In this document: positions 25,817 through 34,526 of the stretch, one piece after another
How positions within the stretch are numbered: position 1 is the first letter of the stretch
How the letters are laid out: each line of letters begins with the position of its first letter
Position numbers and translations under genes: made by a program
Notes under the pieces: model-generated
What the model saw: only the letters and a program-made list of their open reading frames with translations
Told to the model about the DNA's origin: nothing
Database searches by the model: none
Source of the DNA: Deltaproteobacteria bacterium
Lineage (GTDB): Bacteria; Desulfobacterota; Deferrisomatia; Deferrisomatales; JACRMM01
NCBI GenBank assembly: GCA_016214985.1
Contig: JACRMM010000066.1
Location: 1-48,412 of the forward strand
Direction of reading: 5' to 3'
DNA: 48,412 bases

Positions 25817-27385
25817 ATGCGCGACCGAGCACTTGGGCTCCGTCGGCCGACCCTGGCCGATCTCGTGGACTTCGAATACCGCTTCTTTCTGGACGAGCGG
25901 CTGACGCTCCGAGAGGTGCGGGAGCGCGATGCCGCCCTCGGGCTTCGGATCGGGTCGAGGGAGGGGGACCGGCGCGCGCTCTGCCTGCGCTGGCTCGACG
26001 CGCTCCGGGCGGAGGGGGCCCCGTCCCCCGGGGAGCGCGTCGAGCACGCCCGCCAGCTGGTCGGCGCGATCCTCGCGATCGTCGGGTTCTCCCTCGGTGC
26101 GAGCCTGGTCGGGGGGTGGCTCGCCCTCACCCGGGAGCCGGTGAACGTCCTCTACTTCTGGGCGATCACGGTGGGGCTCCCCCTCGTGACGCTCCTGCTC
26201 TGGCTCGTCGCCGTCCTTCCCAAAACCTGGGTGCGCTGGCTCCCGGGGCTCGGAGGTCTCCGCGCGCTCCTGCGTGCGGTGGGCCCGGCCGTGCCGGCCC
26301 TGGTGGCCCGGGTGTCGGGCGTGTGGCCCTTCCGGGCGGCCCCTCGCGACGAGTGGCGCGCGTTCTGGGCTCGCCTGCGCGGGCTCGACTGGGTGTACGG
26401 ACCGGCGCGCTTCTGGCTCGCGGTGGAGCTCACCCAGCGCTTGGTGCTGGCCTTCAGCCTGGGAGCCGTCGGAGCCTTCGTCGCCCTCTCCTACGCGACG
26501 GACCCCTCCTTCGGCTGGCGGAGCACGCTTCTCAGCCCGTCCGAGGTTCACGCGGCCACGCAGGTCGTCTCGGCGCCCTGGTCGTGGGCGGTGCCCGGGG
26601 CTGCGCTGACGCTCGCCGAAGTCCGTGATACGCGCTACTCCAGCCTCGACCTGCGCTACACAGGGGTCGGGTGGCCCTCGGACAGGAGCCGGACTTCTCG
26701 CCGGGGCGAGGCCTGGGCGGCCTGGTGGCCGTTTCTGCTCGTGTCGATGCTCTTCTACGCCCTGGTCCCGCGGCTCCTCACGAACGCCTTCAGCCGGTGG
26801 AAGGCGAACCGGTTCATCCGCCGGGCTCCCCTCGACCACGCCGATTTTCAGAAGCTCGTGGAGCGGCTTCGCCGCCCTCCGGTCGACACCCGGTCACCCA
26901 CAGCGGAAGAGCACCCCCCGGACCTGGCCCTGGACGCGCGCGTCACTGGCCCTTCCGCGCCTCTCGAGGGTACCTGCCAGGTCGTCCTCTGGGAGGGCGT
27001 GGACCTGGACGAGCCCGAGGTCCGCCGCAGGGTCGAGGGGCGCCTGGGAACCGAGGTGGGAGGGGTATTTTCGGTCGGAGGCGTCGACCTCGAACCAGAC
27101 GCCCGAGTCCTGCAGGCCCTGGCCCGCGACGCGAAGGCCGACGCGATCGCCGTGCTGGTCGAGGCCTGGGAACCCCCTTCGGGCGACTACCTGGACTTCC
27201 TGGCGGAGCTGCGCCGGCACCTGGGCAAGGGGCGGATCGTCACCGTGCTCCTCTTCGACCGCGATGGGCGGGGGAGACCGGCGGCCCCTTCAGCGGAGAG
27301 GTCGCGCCCCTGGCTCCAGCGCATCGCCGCGATGGGGGACCCCTGGCTGCGGGTGCTGCCTCTCGTGGAGGAGGAAGCGCAGTGA
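25817..27385 (+). CDS. DUF2868 membrane protein
   Basis: A 522-aa protein of the DUF2868 family. N-terminal cytoplasmic part (TLADLVDFEYRFFLDERLTLREVRERDA), hydrophobic segments about residues 83-108, 113-135, 210-235, 305-325, and a soluble C-terminal half. It is almost always paired with the GTPase gene that follows here, and the two overlap by four bases (GTGA). The pair is believed to act at the inner membrane, but no biochemical role is known. ATG 25817 has no strong ribosome site. Family call rests on the pairing and the N-terminal motif. Confidence 0.78.
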   Translation: MRDRALGLRRPTLADLVDFEYRFFLDERLTLREVRERDAALGLRIGSREGDRRALCLRWLDALRAEGAPSPGERVEHARQLVGAILAIVGFSLGASLVGGWLALTREPVNVLYFWAITVGLPLVTLLLWLVAVLPKTWVRWLPGLGGLRALLRAVGPAVPALVARVSGVWPFRAAPRDEWRAFWARLRGLDWVYGPARFWLAVELTQRLVLAFSLGAVGAFVALSYATDPSFGWRSTLLSPSEVHAATQVVSAPWSWAVPGAALTLAEVRDTRYSSLDLRYTGVGWPSDRSRTSRRGEAWAAWWPFLLVSMLFYALVPRLLTNAFSRWKANRFIRRAPLDHADFQKLVERLRRPPVDTRSPTAEEHPPDLALDARVTGPSAPLEGTCQVVLWEGVDLDEPEVRRRVEGRLGTEVGGVFSVGGVDLEPDARVLQALARDAKADAIAVLVEAWEPPSGDYLDFLAELRRHLGKGRIVTVLLFDRDGRGRPAAPSAERSRPWLQRIAAMGDPWLRVLPLVEEEAQ

Positions 27386-28809
27386 GCGGCGCCGTGTTCG
27401 TGGTGGTGGGACACGTGAACCGGGGCAAGTCGAGCATCGTGTCGACGCTGGCCGCCGACGAGACGGTGGAGATCGGCACGATGCCCGGCACCACCCGCCA
27501 CGTCCGAGAGTACCCCATGCGCGTGGCCGACCGGGTGCTCTACACCCTGGTGGACACACCGGGGTTCGAACGCGCACGCCAGGTGCTCGCCTGGCTGCGG
27601 GAGCGCGAACGCGCCACCGCGGACCGCCACAGGCTCGTGCGGGAGTTCCTGGCGGAGCACCGGGGGTCGGGCCGGTTCCGCGAGGAGTGCGAGCTCCTCG
27701 AGCCCATCCTGGCGGGAGCGGCCATCCTCTACGTGGTGGACGGATCGGTGCCCTTCAACCCCCGCTACGAGGCGGAGATGGAGATCCTCCGCTGGACCGG
27801 CCAGCCCCGGATGGCCCTGATCAACCCCATCGGGTCCGAGGACCACATTCGGGAGTGGCGCACGGTATTGGATCAATACTTCAGCCTGGTCCGGGTCTTC
27901 GACGCCCACGGTGCGGGCTTCGAACACCGGCTCCAACTCCTGCGGTCGGTTCGGGAGCTGAACGGGGTGTGGTGGACCGATCTGGACGAGGCCATCGCGA
28001 TCCTGGAGGAGGACCGGCGGCACAACCTCCGGGAGAGCGCCGGCGTGATCGCGGACCTGCTGTCCGACATGCTCCGCCACACCGAGCAGCGGAAACTCAC
28101 GCCCGATGCAGCGCCCGAGCCCTACCGCAAGACCCTCTCCGACCGGTTCTATGAGAACCTCCGGCGGCGGGAAGAGAAGGCCCGGGACGCCCTCGGCCAG
28201 ATCTACGCGCACACGTCGCTCGAGGTGGCGCAGGAAGACCTCGGCCCCGTCTCCGACGACCTCTTCGACCTCTCCACGTGGAACCGGCTGGGCTTGAGCC
28301 GGGGCCAGCTCACGGCCATGGCCACCATGACCGGGGCGCTGGTGGGGGGTGGTGTGGACGTGGCAGCGGGTGGGGCCACCTTCCTCCTGGGGGCCCTGAT
28401 CGGCGGTGCCGTGGGGCTGGCCTCCGGCCTGTACGCCTGGGACCGGCTGGCCGAGGCCCGAGTGCTGGGACAACCCCTGGGGGGCAAGCTCCTCCAGATC
28501 GGGCCGATGACCAATCGGAACTTTCCCTGGGTCGTCCTGGACCGCGCGCTCCTGTACCACGAGGTGATCGCCAACCAGGCCCACGCCAGGCGCGGCGTCC
28601 TGGCGCTTCCGGAGCTCGACGGCGGCCGTGGGCTGGTGGCAGGGCTCGACCCGTCGGCGAGGCGGAACATCGAGGACTGCTTTGCGCGGCTGCGCAAGCG
28701 GCCCACGGCCATGGCCGTGGACGAGATCCGGCGCGAGCTGGCCCACTGGATCGCAGAGGTGCTCGAGGAGCGGGACGCGGGGCGTGAAGGCGCTCCGCTG
28801 GCTCCCTGA
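27382..28809 (+). CDS. DUF3482-family membrane-associated GTPase
   Basis: A 475-aa TRAFAC GTPase. G1 is VVVGHVNRGKSSIVSTL (residues 6-22), G2 Thr lies in GTTRHVREYP, G3 is VDTPGFERA, and the G4 region is INPIGSED rather than the canonical NKxD, so guanine specificity may be altered. Residues about 317-355 form a glycine-zipper hydrophobic hairpin (GALVGGGVDVAAGGATFLLGALIGGAVGLASGL), the mark of the DUF3482 group, for membrane insertion. GTG start overlaps the DUF2868 stop, and GGAGGAGGAAG is upstream. Role unknown; membrane homeostasis is inferred. Confidence 0.85.
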   Translation: MSGAVFVVVGHVNRGKSSIVSTLAADETVEIGTMPGTTRHVREYPMRVADRVLYTLVDTPGFERARQVLAWLRERERATADRHRLVREFLAEHRGSGRFREECELLEPILAGAAILYVVDGSVPFNPRYEAEMEILRWTGQPRMALINPIGSEDHIREWRTVLDQYFSLVRVFDAHGAGFEHRLQLLRSVRELNGVWWTDLDEAIAILEEDRRHNLRESAGVIADLLSDMLRHTEQRKLTPDAAPEPYRKTLSDRFYENLRRREEKARDALGQIYAHTSLEVAQEDLGPVSDDLFDLSTWNRLGLSRGQLTAMATMTGALVGGGVDVAAGGATFLLGALIGGAVGLASGLYAWDRLAEARVLGQPLGGKLLQIGPMTNRNFPWVVLDRALLYHEVIANQAHARRGVLALPELDGGRGLVAGLDPSARRNIEDCFARLRKRPTAMAVDEIRRELAHWIAEVLEERDAGREGAPLAP

Positions 28810-28827
28810 TGGCGGAAGAGGGGAGTT

Positions 28828-29715
28828 CTACCCGGAGGTGTGCGCGAGGACGAATTCCCCGGTCCGGTCGATCGCCTGCTGGCCCTCCGGCAGCAACTTG
28901 GCGAACATCGGCCAGAGGTGCGGCATCTCCTCCCACACCTCGAGCGTCACCGGAACGCCGGCCGCTTTCGCACGCTCGGCGATGCGTGTCGCGTCGTCGA
29001 GCAGGATCTCCGAGCCGCCCACGAGGACCAGCAGCGGCGAAAGACCGTGGAGGTCGGCATACAGGGGAGACGCAAGCGGCGAGCGGGGGTCCTCGTTCCC
29101 CAGGTACAATCGCGCCATGGAGATCAGGTCTTCTTTCTGCAGCACTACATCCTTGGCAGCGTTCGCGGTGACGGAGGCTCCGGTAGCGGCGAGGTCGGTC
29201 CACGGGGACAGAGCCACCACGGCGGCGGGAAGGGGCATGCCTTCATCGCGCAGCGCCACGACCGTGGCCAGGGCCAATCCGCCGCCGGCCGAGTCGCCCG
29301 CGACCGCGATGCGGCTCTCCCCGTGCCCCCGCTCGAGAAGCCAGCGATACGCGGCCACCGCATCGTCCACTGCGGCGGGAAACGGATGCTCCGGGGCAAG
29401 GCGGTAGTTGACGGCCAGCGCCCGGGCCCTCGCTGCTCGGGCGATCCGCGCGATCATCGCCCGGTGCGTGTGTGCCGAGCCCATCACATATCCGCCGCCG
29501 TGCAGGTACAGGAGGACGCGGTCGTCCGCCGCACCCGGCGGCACGAGCCACTCCCCCGGAACGCCGGCCGCGTCCACCGACTCGCACGCCACATCGCGCG
29601 CCACCCGCTCGCTCACGGTCTCCAATCCGGCGCGCATCTGGTCAACGCTCACGCCTTGGGTGGCCGGCAGGGATTGGATGATCTCGAGTACCTTCGCGAG
29701 CTGCTCACTGGCCAC
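28828..29715 (-). CDS. Alpha/beta hydrolase of the hormone-sensitive-lipase family
   Basis: A 295-aa esterase. The oxyanion motif YLHGGGYVMGS, nucleophile motif AGDSAGGGLA, and the late acid (EILLDDATRIAERA) and base (WEEMPHLWPMF) residues are all present. NYRLAPEHPFPAAVDDAVAAYRWLL is diagnostic for family IV esterases. They hydrolyse short or medium acyl esters. GTG at 29715 with GAGAGGAG upstream is preferred over the 29820 frame, whose first 35 residues are Arg/Gly-rich and look non-coding. It converges with the DUF3482 gene. Confidence 0.9.
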   Translation of the reverse strand: MASEQLAKVLEIIQSLPATQGVSVDQMRAGLETVSERVARDVACESVDAAGVPGEWLVPPGAADDRVLLYLHGGGYVMGSAHTHRAMIARIARAARARALAVNYRLAPEHPFPAAVDDAVAAYRWLLERGHGESRIAVAGDSAGGGLALATVVALRDEGMPLPAAVVALSPWTDLAATGASVTANAAKDVVLQKEDLISMARLYLGNEDPRSPLASPLYADLHGLSPLLVLVGGSEILLDDATRIAERAKAAGVPVTLEVWEEMPHLWPMFAKLLPEGQQAIDRTGEFVLAHTSG

Positions 29716-29816
29716 TTGGATGCTCCTCTCGTTCCGCTCGTAGAGACCCTGAGGAGCTGCCACGCGGGATCGCTTCCGCCCGGGATCGAGCCGACCGGCC
29801 GCCGGGCCGGCAGAGG

Positions 29817-30809
29817 TCAACGCCCGAGCGCCTGCGATCGCAAGGAGCGGGCACCCTCATTGTGGGGATCCATCTCCAGGACCTTCTCGAGATCGGCCAC
29901 CGCTTCGTCGCGCTCCCCGCGCTCCAGCGCCTCCTGGGCCTCACCGGAGAGCAGGTCGACCAGGCGGCGCTGCACGGTCTCGGTATCTCGAAGCAGTCGT
30001 TCGACGCTCTCGTTCGCGGGATCGATCTCGAGGATCGTTCGGAACGCATGGGTGGCCCGCCCGTAGCTCTGCGCCCGCAGGGCCGCCGCACCCTCCTTGC
30101 GATAGAGGGCGACCACTGCCGGCGTGAGCTCCAGCACCTTTGCCTGCGCCCGCTCTCGCGTCGACGCGATCCGTGAAGCGTCCCGGAAGAACTCGAAGGC
30201 GCTCTTCGTCTGCCCGGCCCCGAGCTCCGAGACCCCGCATCGATACAACCGCTCGCCCTGATCCCCCGGCGCTTCCGGGGGTCCCGGAATCCTCAGGCAC
30301 TGCCCGAGGCGAAGGCGGCCGGGAGCCTCGATCTCGTTGTACCGTGCGAGCAGGAAGAACCGGTAGGGATCTCCGAGAAACCGCTTCGCGATCCGCGGCA
30401 TGGAGTCTCCGCTCTGCACCTCGTAGCAGAAGAAGTCGTGGCCCAGCGCGTCTTCCGCCACGGCGTCGAGCTGCCACACGAGGCTCTTCGCCGTCGCGTC
30501 GTCGGGGTCCTGGCACAGGGCCAGCCGAAGCTCGTCCCTGGCCGTCGCCACGTCGCCCGCCATCAGGGGCTCGACCGCTTTGCGCAGGTGCTGCGTCGTA
30601 TCCAGGGGATCGAACACCGGGCAGGCCGGGGTCGATCCCTCGCCCGCGACCGGCGCCGTCGCCCCCGGTTGTGCCACAAAGCGACCCACGGCCTTCGGGG
30701 CCGGCGTCACTTCCCGCAATCCGCACCCGGCTGCCGCGGTCAGCCCGACCACCGCCGCCGCGCGCACACCCAGGGACAGGATCTTCCAGGACGCTCTCAG
30801 ACCGCTCAC
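29817..30809 (-). CDS. LysM/TPR-containing lipoprotein-like protein
   Basis: A 330-aa envelope protein. N-terminal signal with Cys after GLTAAAGC (about residue 30) suggests a lipoprotein, though Ala at -3 is atypical. A helical repeat segment (LMAGDVATARDELRLALCQDPDDATAK) is followed by a LysM domain (YEVQSGDSMPRIAKRFLGDPYRFFLLARYN...LRLGQCLRIPG) and then TPR-like repeats (AAALRAQSYGRATHAFRTILEIDPANE; AQEALERGERDEAVADLEKVLEMDPHNE). It probably binds peptidoglycan and a partner protein. GTG 30809 is chosen because AGGGAGG is five bases upstream; longer frames begin at 30839 and 30929. Confidence 0.72.
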   Translation of the reverse strand: MSGLRASWKILSLGVRAAAVVGLTAAAGCGLREVTPAPKAVGRFVAQPGATAPVAGEGSTPACPVFDPLDTTQHLRKAVEPLMAGDVATARDELRLALCQDPDDATAKSLVWQLDAVAEDALGHDFFCYEVQSGDSMPRIAKRFLGDPYRFFLLARYNEIEAPGRLRLGQCLRIPGPPEAPGDQGERLYRCGVSELGAGQTKSAFEFFRDASRIASTRERAQAKVLELTPAVVALYRKEGAAALRAQSYGRATHAFRTILEIDPANESVERLLRDTETVQRRLVDLLSGEAQEALERGERDEAVADLEKVLEMDPHNEGARSLRSQALGR

Positions 30810-31034
30810 CGACGCCTCCCTTTTTGCCGAATCGACCATGCCCGCCGGGCACCTTCCCGCCCCGCGCCTTCGGCTGCGGAGCAGTCGGGCGGTTCCGCGG
30901 ATCGGTGGGCGGCGAGGCGGACGGCTCATCGCCTTCTCACCCGGACCTCACATGGCTCTCATGCCCGACGCGTAGCATGGCGGTCATGCGTCGGTTTCGG
31001 AAGCCGATGCGTGACTCTCCCTCCTCCTCGAGCA

Positions 31035-31071
31035 CGAGCAAACGGGGCCGCACTTCGGCCCCGTTTGCTCG
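31035..31071. terminator. Perfect 16-bp hairpin, likely bidirectional terminator
   Basis: CGAGCAAACGGGGCCG and CGGCCCCGTTTGCTCG form an uninterrupted 16-bp stem with the loop CACTT. The T tract is short (GTTTGC), so it is not a classical intrinsic terminator. It lies on the chromosomal side of the tRNA fragment, where the terminator of the original tRNA transcript would be expected. Confidence 0.45.
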
Positions 31072-31240
31072 TCTGGGGCCCGGGAGGACGTCTTGGACGA
31101 CGGGCCATCTCGTCCGCCGTCTCTCCTGTGCTGCCCGCCCTTCAAGGGAACCCGTGTACCGGTTGCCGCTCGCAAGGGGGTGGTTACAGTAGGGTTGACG
31201 CTGGATTCCTCTGTCCCCCCTCAGGAGTCTGGCGCGTGCG

Positions 31241-31264
31241 GGCCCCGGTAGCAGTACCGGGGCC
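31241..31264. repeat. Inverted repeat hairpin
   Basis: GGCCCCGGTA and TACCGGGGCC make a 10-bp stem with a GCAG loop. It lies between the larger hairpin and the tRNA fragment. No T tract follows on either strand. It could be part of a terminator region for the tRNA transcript. Confidence 0.4.
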
Positions 31265-31328
31265 TCTCACGTTTCGGAAACCCGACAGAGCGCGACAAGG
31301 TCCGCAATCCCATTGGGGAGCAGGTTAA

Positions 31329-31357
31329 TGGCGGCGGGGGGTGGAATTCGAACCCAC
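31329..31357 (-). tRNA. selC: 3' fragment of a tRNA, probably selenocysteine tRNA (selC), attachment-site scar
   Basis: Read on the minus strand: T arm GTGGG-TTCGAAT-TCCAC, then an eight-base acceptor strand CCCCCGCC, discriminator G and CCA. An 8-nt acceptor strand together with a 5-bp T stem is the bacterial tRNA-Sec layout; ordinary tRNAs have seven. The 5' half (GGCGGGGG and the UCA anticodon arm) is absent from the next 110 bases, so only the 3' end is present. This is what remains when an integrative element inserts at a tRNA 3' end. The intact tRNA is expected beyond the right end of the island. A serine-type tRNA with an odd arm is the alternative. Confidence 0.55.
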
Positions 31358-31555
31358 GGGCAGCCCTTCGCGACGCCGATCAAAATACGCTGAAGAACCC
31401 GTGATTTCCAAGGACTAAAGGCACGCCTCTTGTCTGGTCACCGTCCGATTTCGTCCGCCAAGAACCAGCGGCTTCCACGTGATCCGGTGAATGTCTGGTG
31501 ACCGTCGCCAGCCTGGATTCCCATGTTAGCGGATTGAGTTAACACCACGGGGGGC
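31358..31555. other. Island edge, non-coding
   Basis: This stretch just inside the presumed island contains an imperfect direct repeat, TGTCTGGTCACCGTC at 31431-31445 and TGTCTGGTGACCGTC at about 31492-31506. It could be an integrase arm-type site or a chance repeat. No gene or RNA is recognised. Confidence 0.3.
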
Positions 31556-31966
31556 TTACGACTCGAATTCGAAGCGAAGACGCTTGCCGCCGAGCTCTTG
31601 CAGCCGAGGCCCGAGCCGGTAGGTTCCGGTCTTGCGCGCGCCCACGAACTCGATCAGCCCCCTTCCAACCAAGTCCGCCAAGTCTCGCTGAGCTGTGGCG
31701 CGGGAGCATCCGAACTGCTCCTGCAGCGTGGCCGTCCGAAAGGCCCTTCCCGATGCCAGCTGCCCCAACACCCAGCGCTGTCGCTCGTTTGCAGCCTCAT
31801 TTACAGCCTCATTTACAGCCTCATCTCCTGCATCGTGGTCTCGCCCCCCCGCCGCTTCGAGGTGAGGCTGGAAGATCACGCGAACCACCGCCCCGAGTTC
31901 CTGCCACTCCGGCACCGGATACCCGCCCGCGCGGCAAGCTTCGACGATTCGCAGGTAGCCGCTCAC
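31556..31966 (-). CDS. C-terminal part of an AlbA_2/HATPase-type regulator (fragment or coupled small gene)
   Basis: A 136-aa frame whose first 40 residues (GYLRIVEACRAGGYPVPEWQELGAVVRVIFQPH) match in style the end of the HATPase_c_4 module in the gene just upstream (VAHCLAAKIPAPEFREIAGAVEVTFRVPV). It then has a tandem linker (DEAVNEAVNEAANE) and a winged helix (TATLQEQFGCSRATAQRDLADLVGRGLIEFVG). So it is the tail of a second, paralogous regulator whose front is missing. GTG 31966 overlaps the upstream stop (GTGA), so it could still be expressed as a separate DNA-binding subunit. Confidence 0.55.
   Translation of the reverse strand: MSGYLRIVEACRAGGYPVPEWQELGAVVRVIFQPHLEAAGGRDHDAGDEAVNEAVNEAANERQRWVLGQLASGRAFRTATLQEQFGCSRATAQRDLADLVGRGLIEFVGARKTGTYRLGPRLQELGGKRLRFEFES
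31785..31825. repeat. 12-bp tandem repeat in linker
   Basis: GCAGCCTCATTT followed by two ACAGCCTCATTT-type units, coding for the NEAVNEAVNEAA linker on the minus strand. Repeats of this sort vary in number between relatives of AlbA_2 regulators and are prone to slippage. Confidence 0.7.
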
Positions 31967-33405
31967 TGCCGCACGCTCGCCAGGGCAATCCGCCCGGCCT
32001 CCGTGGTCCGGTACTTCTGGAGGCGGCTCCTCGGTTTGTCGGGGATCGTTCGAACGAGCCATTCGGCCGTCATAAGAGGCTCAAGATACGACTTCAGGAA
32101 GTGCCACCGGTCGCCGATCCCGGCGGCAGCCATCAGCCCGTCGCGAGCGACTGGTTCTTCCAGGGCAGCCCGTAGAATGGCCGCGACTTGTGGGGTGACA
32201 TGTGGGGCCACATGAGGGGTGACTTGAGGGGTCCCCGTCACCGGGACGCGAAACGTGACCTCCACCGCTCCCGCGATTTCACGGAACTCCGGCGCCGGAA
32301 TCTTGGCTGCCAGGCAGTGGGCCACCACCCGATTCGTGCCTCTTCCCCACTTCTCGATCAGCCCGGCCCGATAAAACACCTCGGCGATGAGTGGGTTGCG
32401 CGGGCGCGACACATGCTCCTGGGTAAGCGCCTCCGGCGTGATCCCCGGCGGAAGCCGCCCCGCGCTCCAGATCTCCACCCGGTCGTCGAAGATCGCCAAA
32501 GACACCGCACCGCCCGCCTCGGCGTAGTCCCGGTGGATGAGGGCGTTGACCAGAATCTCTCGGAGCGCGTCCGGCGGGATCAGTGGGCGATCCACCCGTT
32601 CGAGCCGGCCGGGCTCGATCCTTCCCGCAACCGGCAGATGGCGCTGGCAGAAGAGCATGGCCTCTTCGAGGAGCCTGAACGCGGGGCCGCGGACCTGCCG
32701 CTGGTCTAGGAACTCGTCTTTCTCCGTGCCGCGGAAGCGAGCCATCCGAAGCTCGCACTGGGGGAAATCAGGGAGAAACCGTTTACCGAAGAGCACCACC
32801 GCCGCCCGCAGGAGCGTTCCGGTTCGGCGCACCCCCAAGCGGTCAAGCACCCTGCCGAGGTCCCGGCCCACCGACTCCACGAGTCGCCCCGCGGCATGGG
32901 CGGCATCGAGAATGCGGAAGACTTCCTCTCGGTCGAGGTCGCGAAGCGCCGTGCCCTCTGCCTCCTGGTTCTCCCAGCGCCTTCGGCTGTGGGACCGTTC
33001 GAAGAGGAGCGCCTCGTACTTCTCCTGGGGCATCCGTTTGGTCGTACTCGACACCCGCTCGTAGGGACGGCCTTCGTACGTGAAGGGAAGCGCGTCCGTT
33101 GCAGCCTCGACGCGAAGGGCGATGACCTCGCGGCCGCTCTCCAGGGGAATCCGCTCCAGCGTTGGCCTTGCCGGAGGCTCAAAGCCGTCGAAGGCGCCGG
33201 CGATGTCCCGAAGGGTCTGGTCCGAGACCTCTTGCCCCACGAGGCTCCCGTTCGGCTTCACGCCGAAGAGCAGCCGTCCGCCCACTCCGTTGAGGAAGCC
33301 GCAGAGGGTCTGCATGCCCGAACGCAGCTCGGCCGTAGACTTCTTCAGCTCCAGGGTCTCGGACTCGCCGGAGGCGATCAGGCGTTCAAGGTCGGCAAGG
33401 CTCAC
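31963..33405 (-). CDS. AlbA_2 (Schlafen-like) DNA-binding / HATPase_c_4 regulator
   Basis: A 480-aa protein. N-terminal AlbA_2 domain: LIASGESETLELKKSTAELRSGMQTLCGFLNGVGGRLLFGVKPNGSLVGQEV. Central and C-terminal HATPase_c_4 region: PPDALREILVNALIHRDYAEAGGAVSLAIFDDRVEIWSAGRLPPG and GLIEKWGRGTNRVV. A TPQVTPHVAPHVTPQV linker leads to a winged helix at the C-terminus. This family (often called RecG-related or putative DNA binding) is common in defence islands. GTG 33405 is chosen because the AlbA_2 domain begins there and GAGATGAGG lies upstream; an ATG at 33441 is possible. Its start overlaps the stop of the truncated helicase frame. Confidence 0.8.
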   Translation of the reverse strand: MSLADLERLIASGESETLELKKSTAELRSGMQTLCGFLNGVGGRLLFGVKPNGSLVGQEVSDQTLRDIAGAFDGFEPPARPTLERIPLESGREVIALRVEAATDALPFTYEGRPYERVSSTTKRMPQEKYEALLFERSHSRRRWENQEAEGTALRDLDREEVFRILDAAHAAGRLVESVGRDLGRVLDRLGVRRTGTLLRAAVVLFGKRFLPDFPQCELRMARFRGTEKDEFLDQRQVRGPAFRLLEEAMLFCQRHLPVAGRIEPGRLERVDRPLIPPDALREILVNALIHRDYAEAGGAVSLAIFDDRVEIWSAGRLPPGITPEALTQEHVSRPRNPLIAEVFYRAGLIEKWGRGTNRVVAHCLAAKIPAPEFREIAGAVEVTFRVPVTGTPQVTPHVAPHVTPQVAAILRAALEEPVARDGLMAAAGIGDRWHFLKSYLEPLMTAEWLVRTIPDKPRSRLQKYRTTEAGRIALASVRQ

Positions 33406-34004
33406 GGGTGCCTCATCTCCTTCTGGGCCTTCCGTGCCCATCCCCTGAATCCCGAGTACCAACGCCTGGATCTTGCGTTTCCGTCCTTGGCGCGGGACTC
33501 CCCTGGTTTGCCACCTTCATTCCGCAGGAGCGGCCCCGCGGGCGAGACGATGACCACGCGGTGGGCGATGCGCCGGGCCATCAGCTCGGTCAAGACGAGC
33601 CCGGCCTGGATGGTCTTCCCGAGCCCCACCCCGTCGGCCAGGAGCAGACGCACCCGGCTCATGCGGATGGCCCGTAGCACCGGCACGAGCTGGTAGGGCT
33701 CGATCTTGAGCCGCCCGGGCTGGACCGCCAGGAGGGCGTGGGGTCCGAGGGCCTGCTCGAGGAGAAAGGCCTCGTGATAGACGAGCCAGTTGGGCAACGG
33801 TCCGGCGCGTTCGGGCTGGAAGCCCTGGATCACAGGGACGATTGGCTCGAAAGGCGAGAGGAGGTCGAGCTCGCGGCCGCGCAGGGGACCGTCGAGGCCC
33901 CGGAGCCGGTAGAGCGTCTCCCCGCCCAGGGGCTGCGAGAGCACGACCTCCCAGCGAAGGCCTCGGCCGCGGACCTCGGTGCCGGGGAGGAGTTGGATCA
34001 GCAC
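33402..34004 (-). pseudogene. Truncated SNF2-family helicase (DrmD/HepA-like), N-terminus only
   Basis: The first 155 residues are the N-terminus of a large SNF2 helicase: LPGTEVRGRGLRWEVV (start typical of DrmD-type proteins), IEPYQLVPVLRAIRMSRVRLLLADGVGLGKTIQAGLVLTELMARR (Q motif and Walker A), VVIVSPAGPLL (motif Ia). After about 33526 the sequence (NEGGKPGESRAKDG...) no longer fits, and all later helicase motifs are missing. So the gene was cut by a deletion or by arrival of the AlbA_2 gene. DrmD is the SNF2 helicase of DISARM; no other DISARM gene is in the window, so the name is a resemblance only. GTG start at 34004. Confidence 0.7.
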
Positions 34005-34343
34005 GTGGAACCGGTCTCAGCGGGGGGAAAAGGAGAAAGGCCATCCCATGCGTTTTCGACGCGGACGGCCTTTTGGCTGCTCACCCATTTTCGATGGCCT
34101 GGTTGGTCGAACCCCTGCACGCTCACCCCCTTCTTGGCCGAAACCTTATAACCCGTGCCAGGCCCGGAGGTCAAAGATGCTCGCACCCCATCGGTGTTCT
34201 CTCCGTGGACCGCCCGTCCTTCGACCCTGTCGCCCCGCTGAAAACGTCCGTATCCCCCCATCGCCGTTGAGGCCTCTTGAACGGCCAACCTTCCGGAACC
34301 AGCGAGGCCCGCCGGAAGACCGGCGGGCCTCTTAACCTACTGA
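34005..34343. other. Non-coding gap upstream of the helicase remnant
   Basis: No gene recognised. It includes the inverted repeat described at 34303-34330 and should hold the old promoter of the helicase gene, but no clear -35/-10 pair is seen. Confidence 0.4.
34303..34330. terminator. Hairpin, probable terminator
   Basis: GAGGCCCGCCGG and CCGGCGGGCCTC form a perfect 12-bp stem with loop AAGA, followed on the plus strand by TTAACC. Weak T tract. It separates the helicase remnant from the tandem helix-turn-helix gene. Confidence 0.45.
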
Positions 34344-34526
34344 AATAACTGGCGGACTGGCGGGGAATGTGTTCGAACACTTGGCGAGGTCGAAATCACG
34401 GCCTACCTGTTCGCCGTCGACGATCTCCCGCCCTACCAGCAGCTCGCGCCGAAGATCCTAGACCTCCTTATCCTTGGCTACCACCAAAAGCGAATCGCCA
34501 AGACTCTCCACATCCACCAAGCCACC

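Noticed and set aside
33402..34004. Complete DISARM system
   Set aside because: Only an N-terminal helicase piece is present; no drmA, drmB, drmC or methylase gene in the window.
34360..34385. GTGTTCGAACAC resembling a tRNA T arm
   Set aside because: No acceptor, D or anticodon arm can be drawn; it is a simple palindrome.
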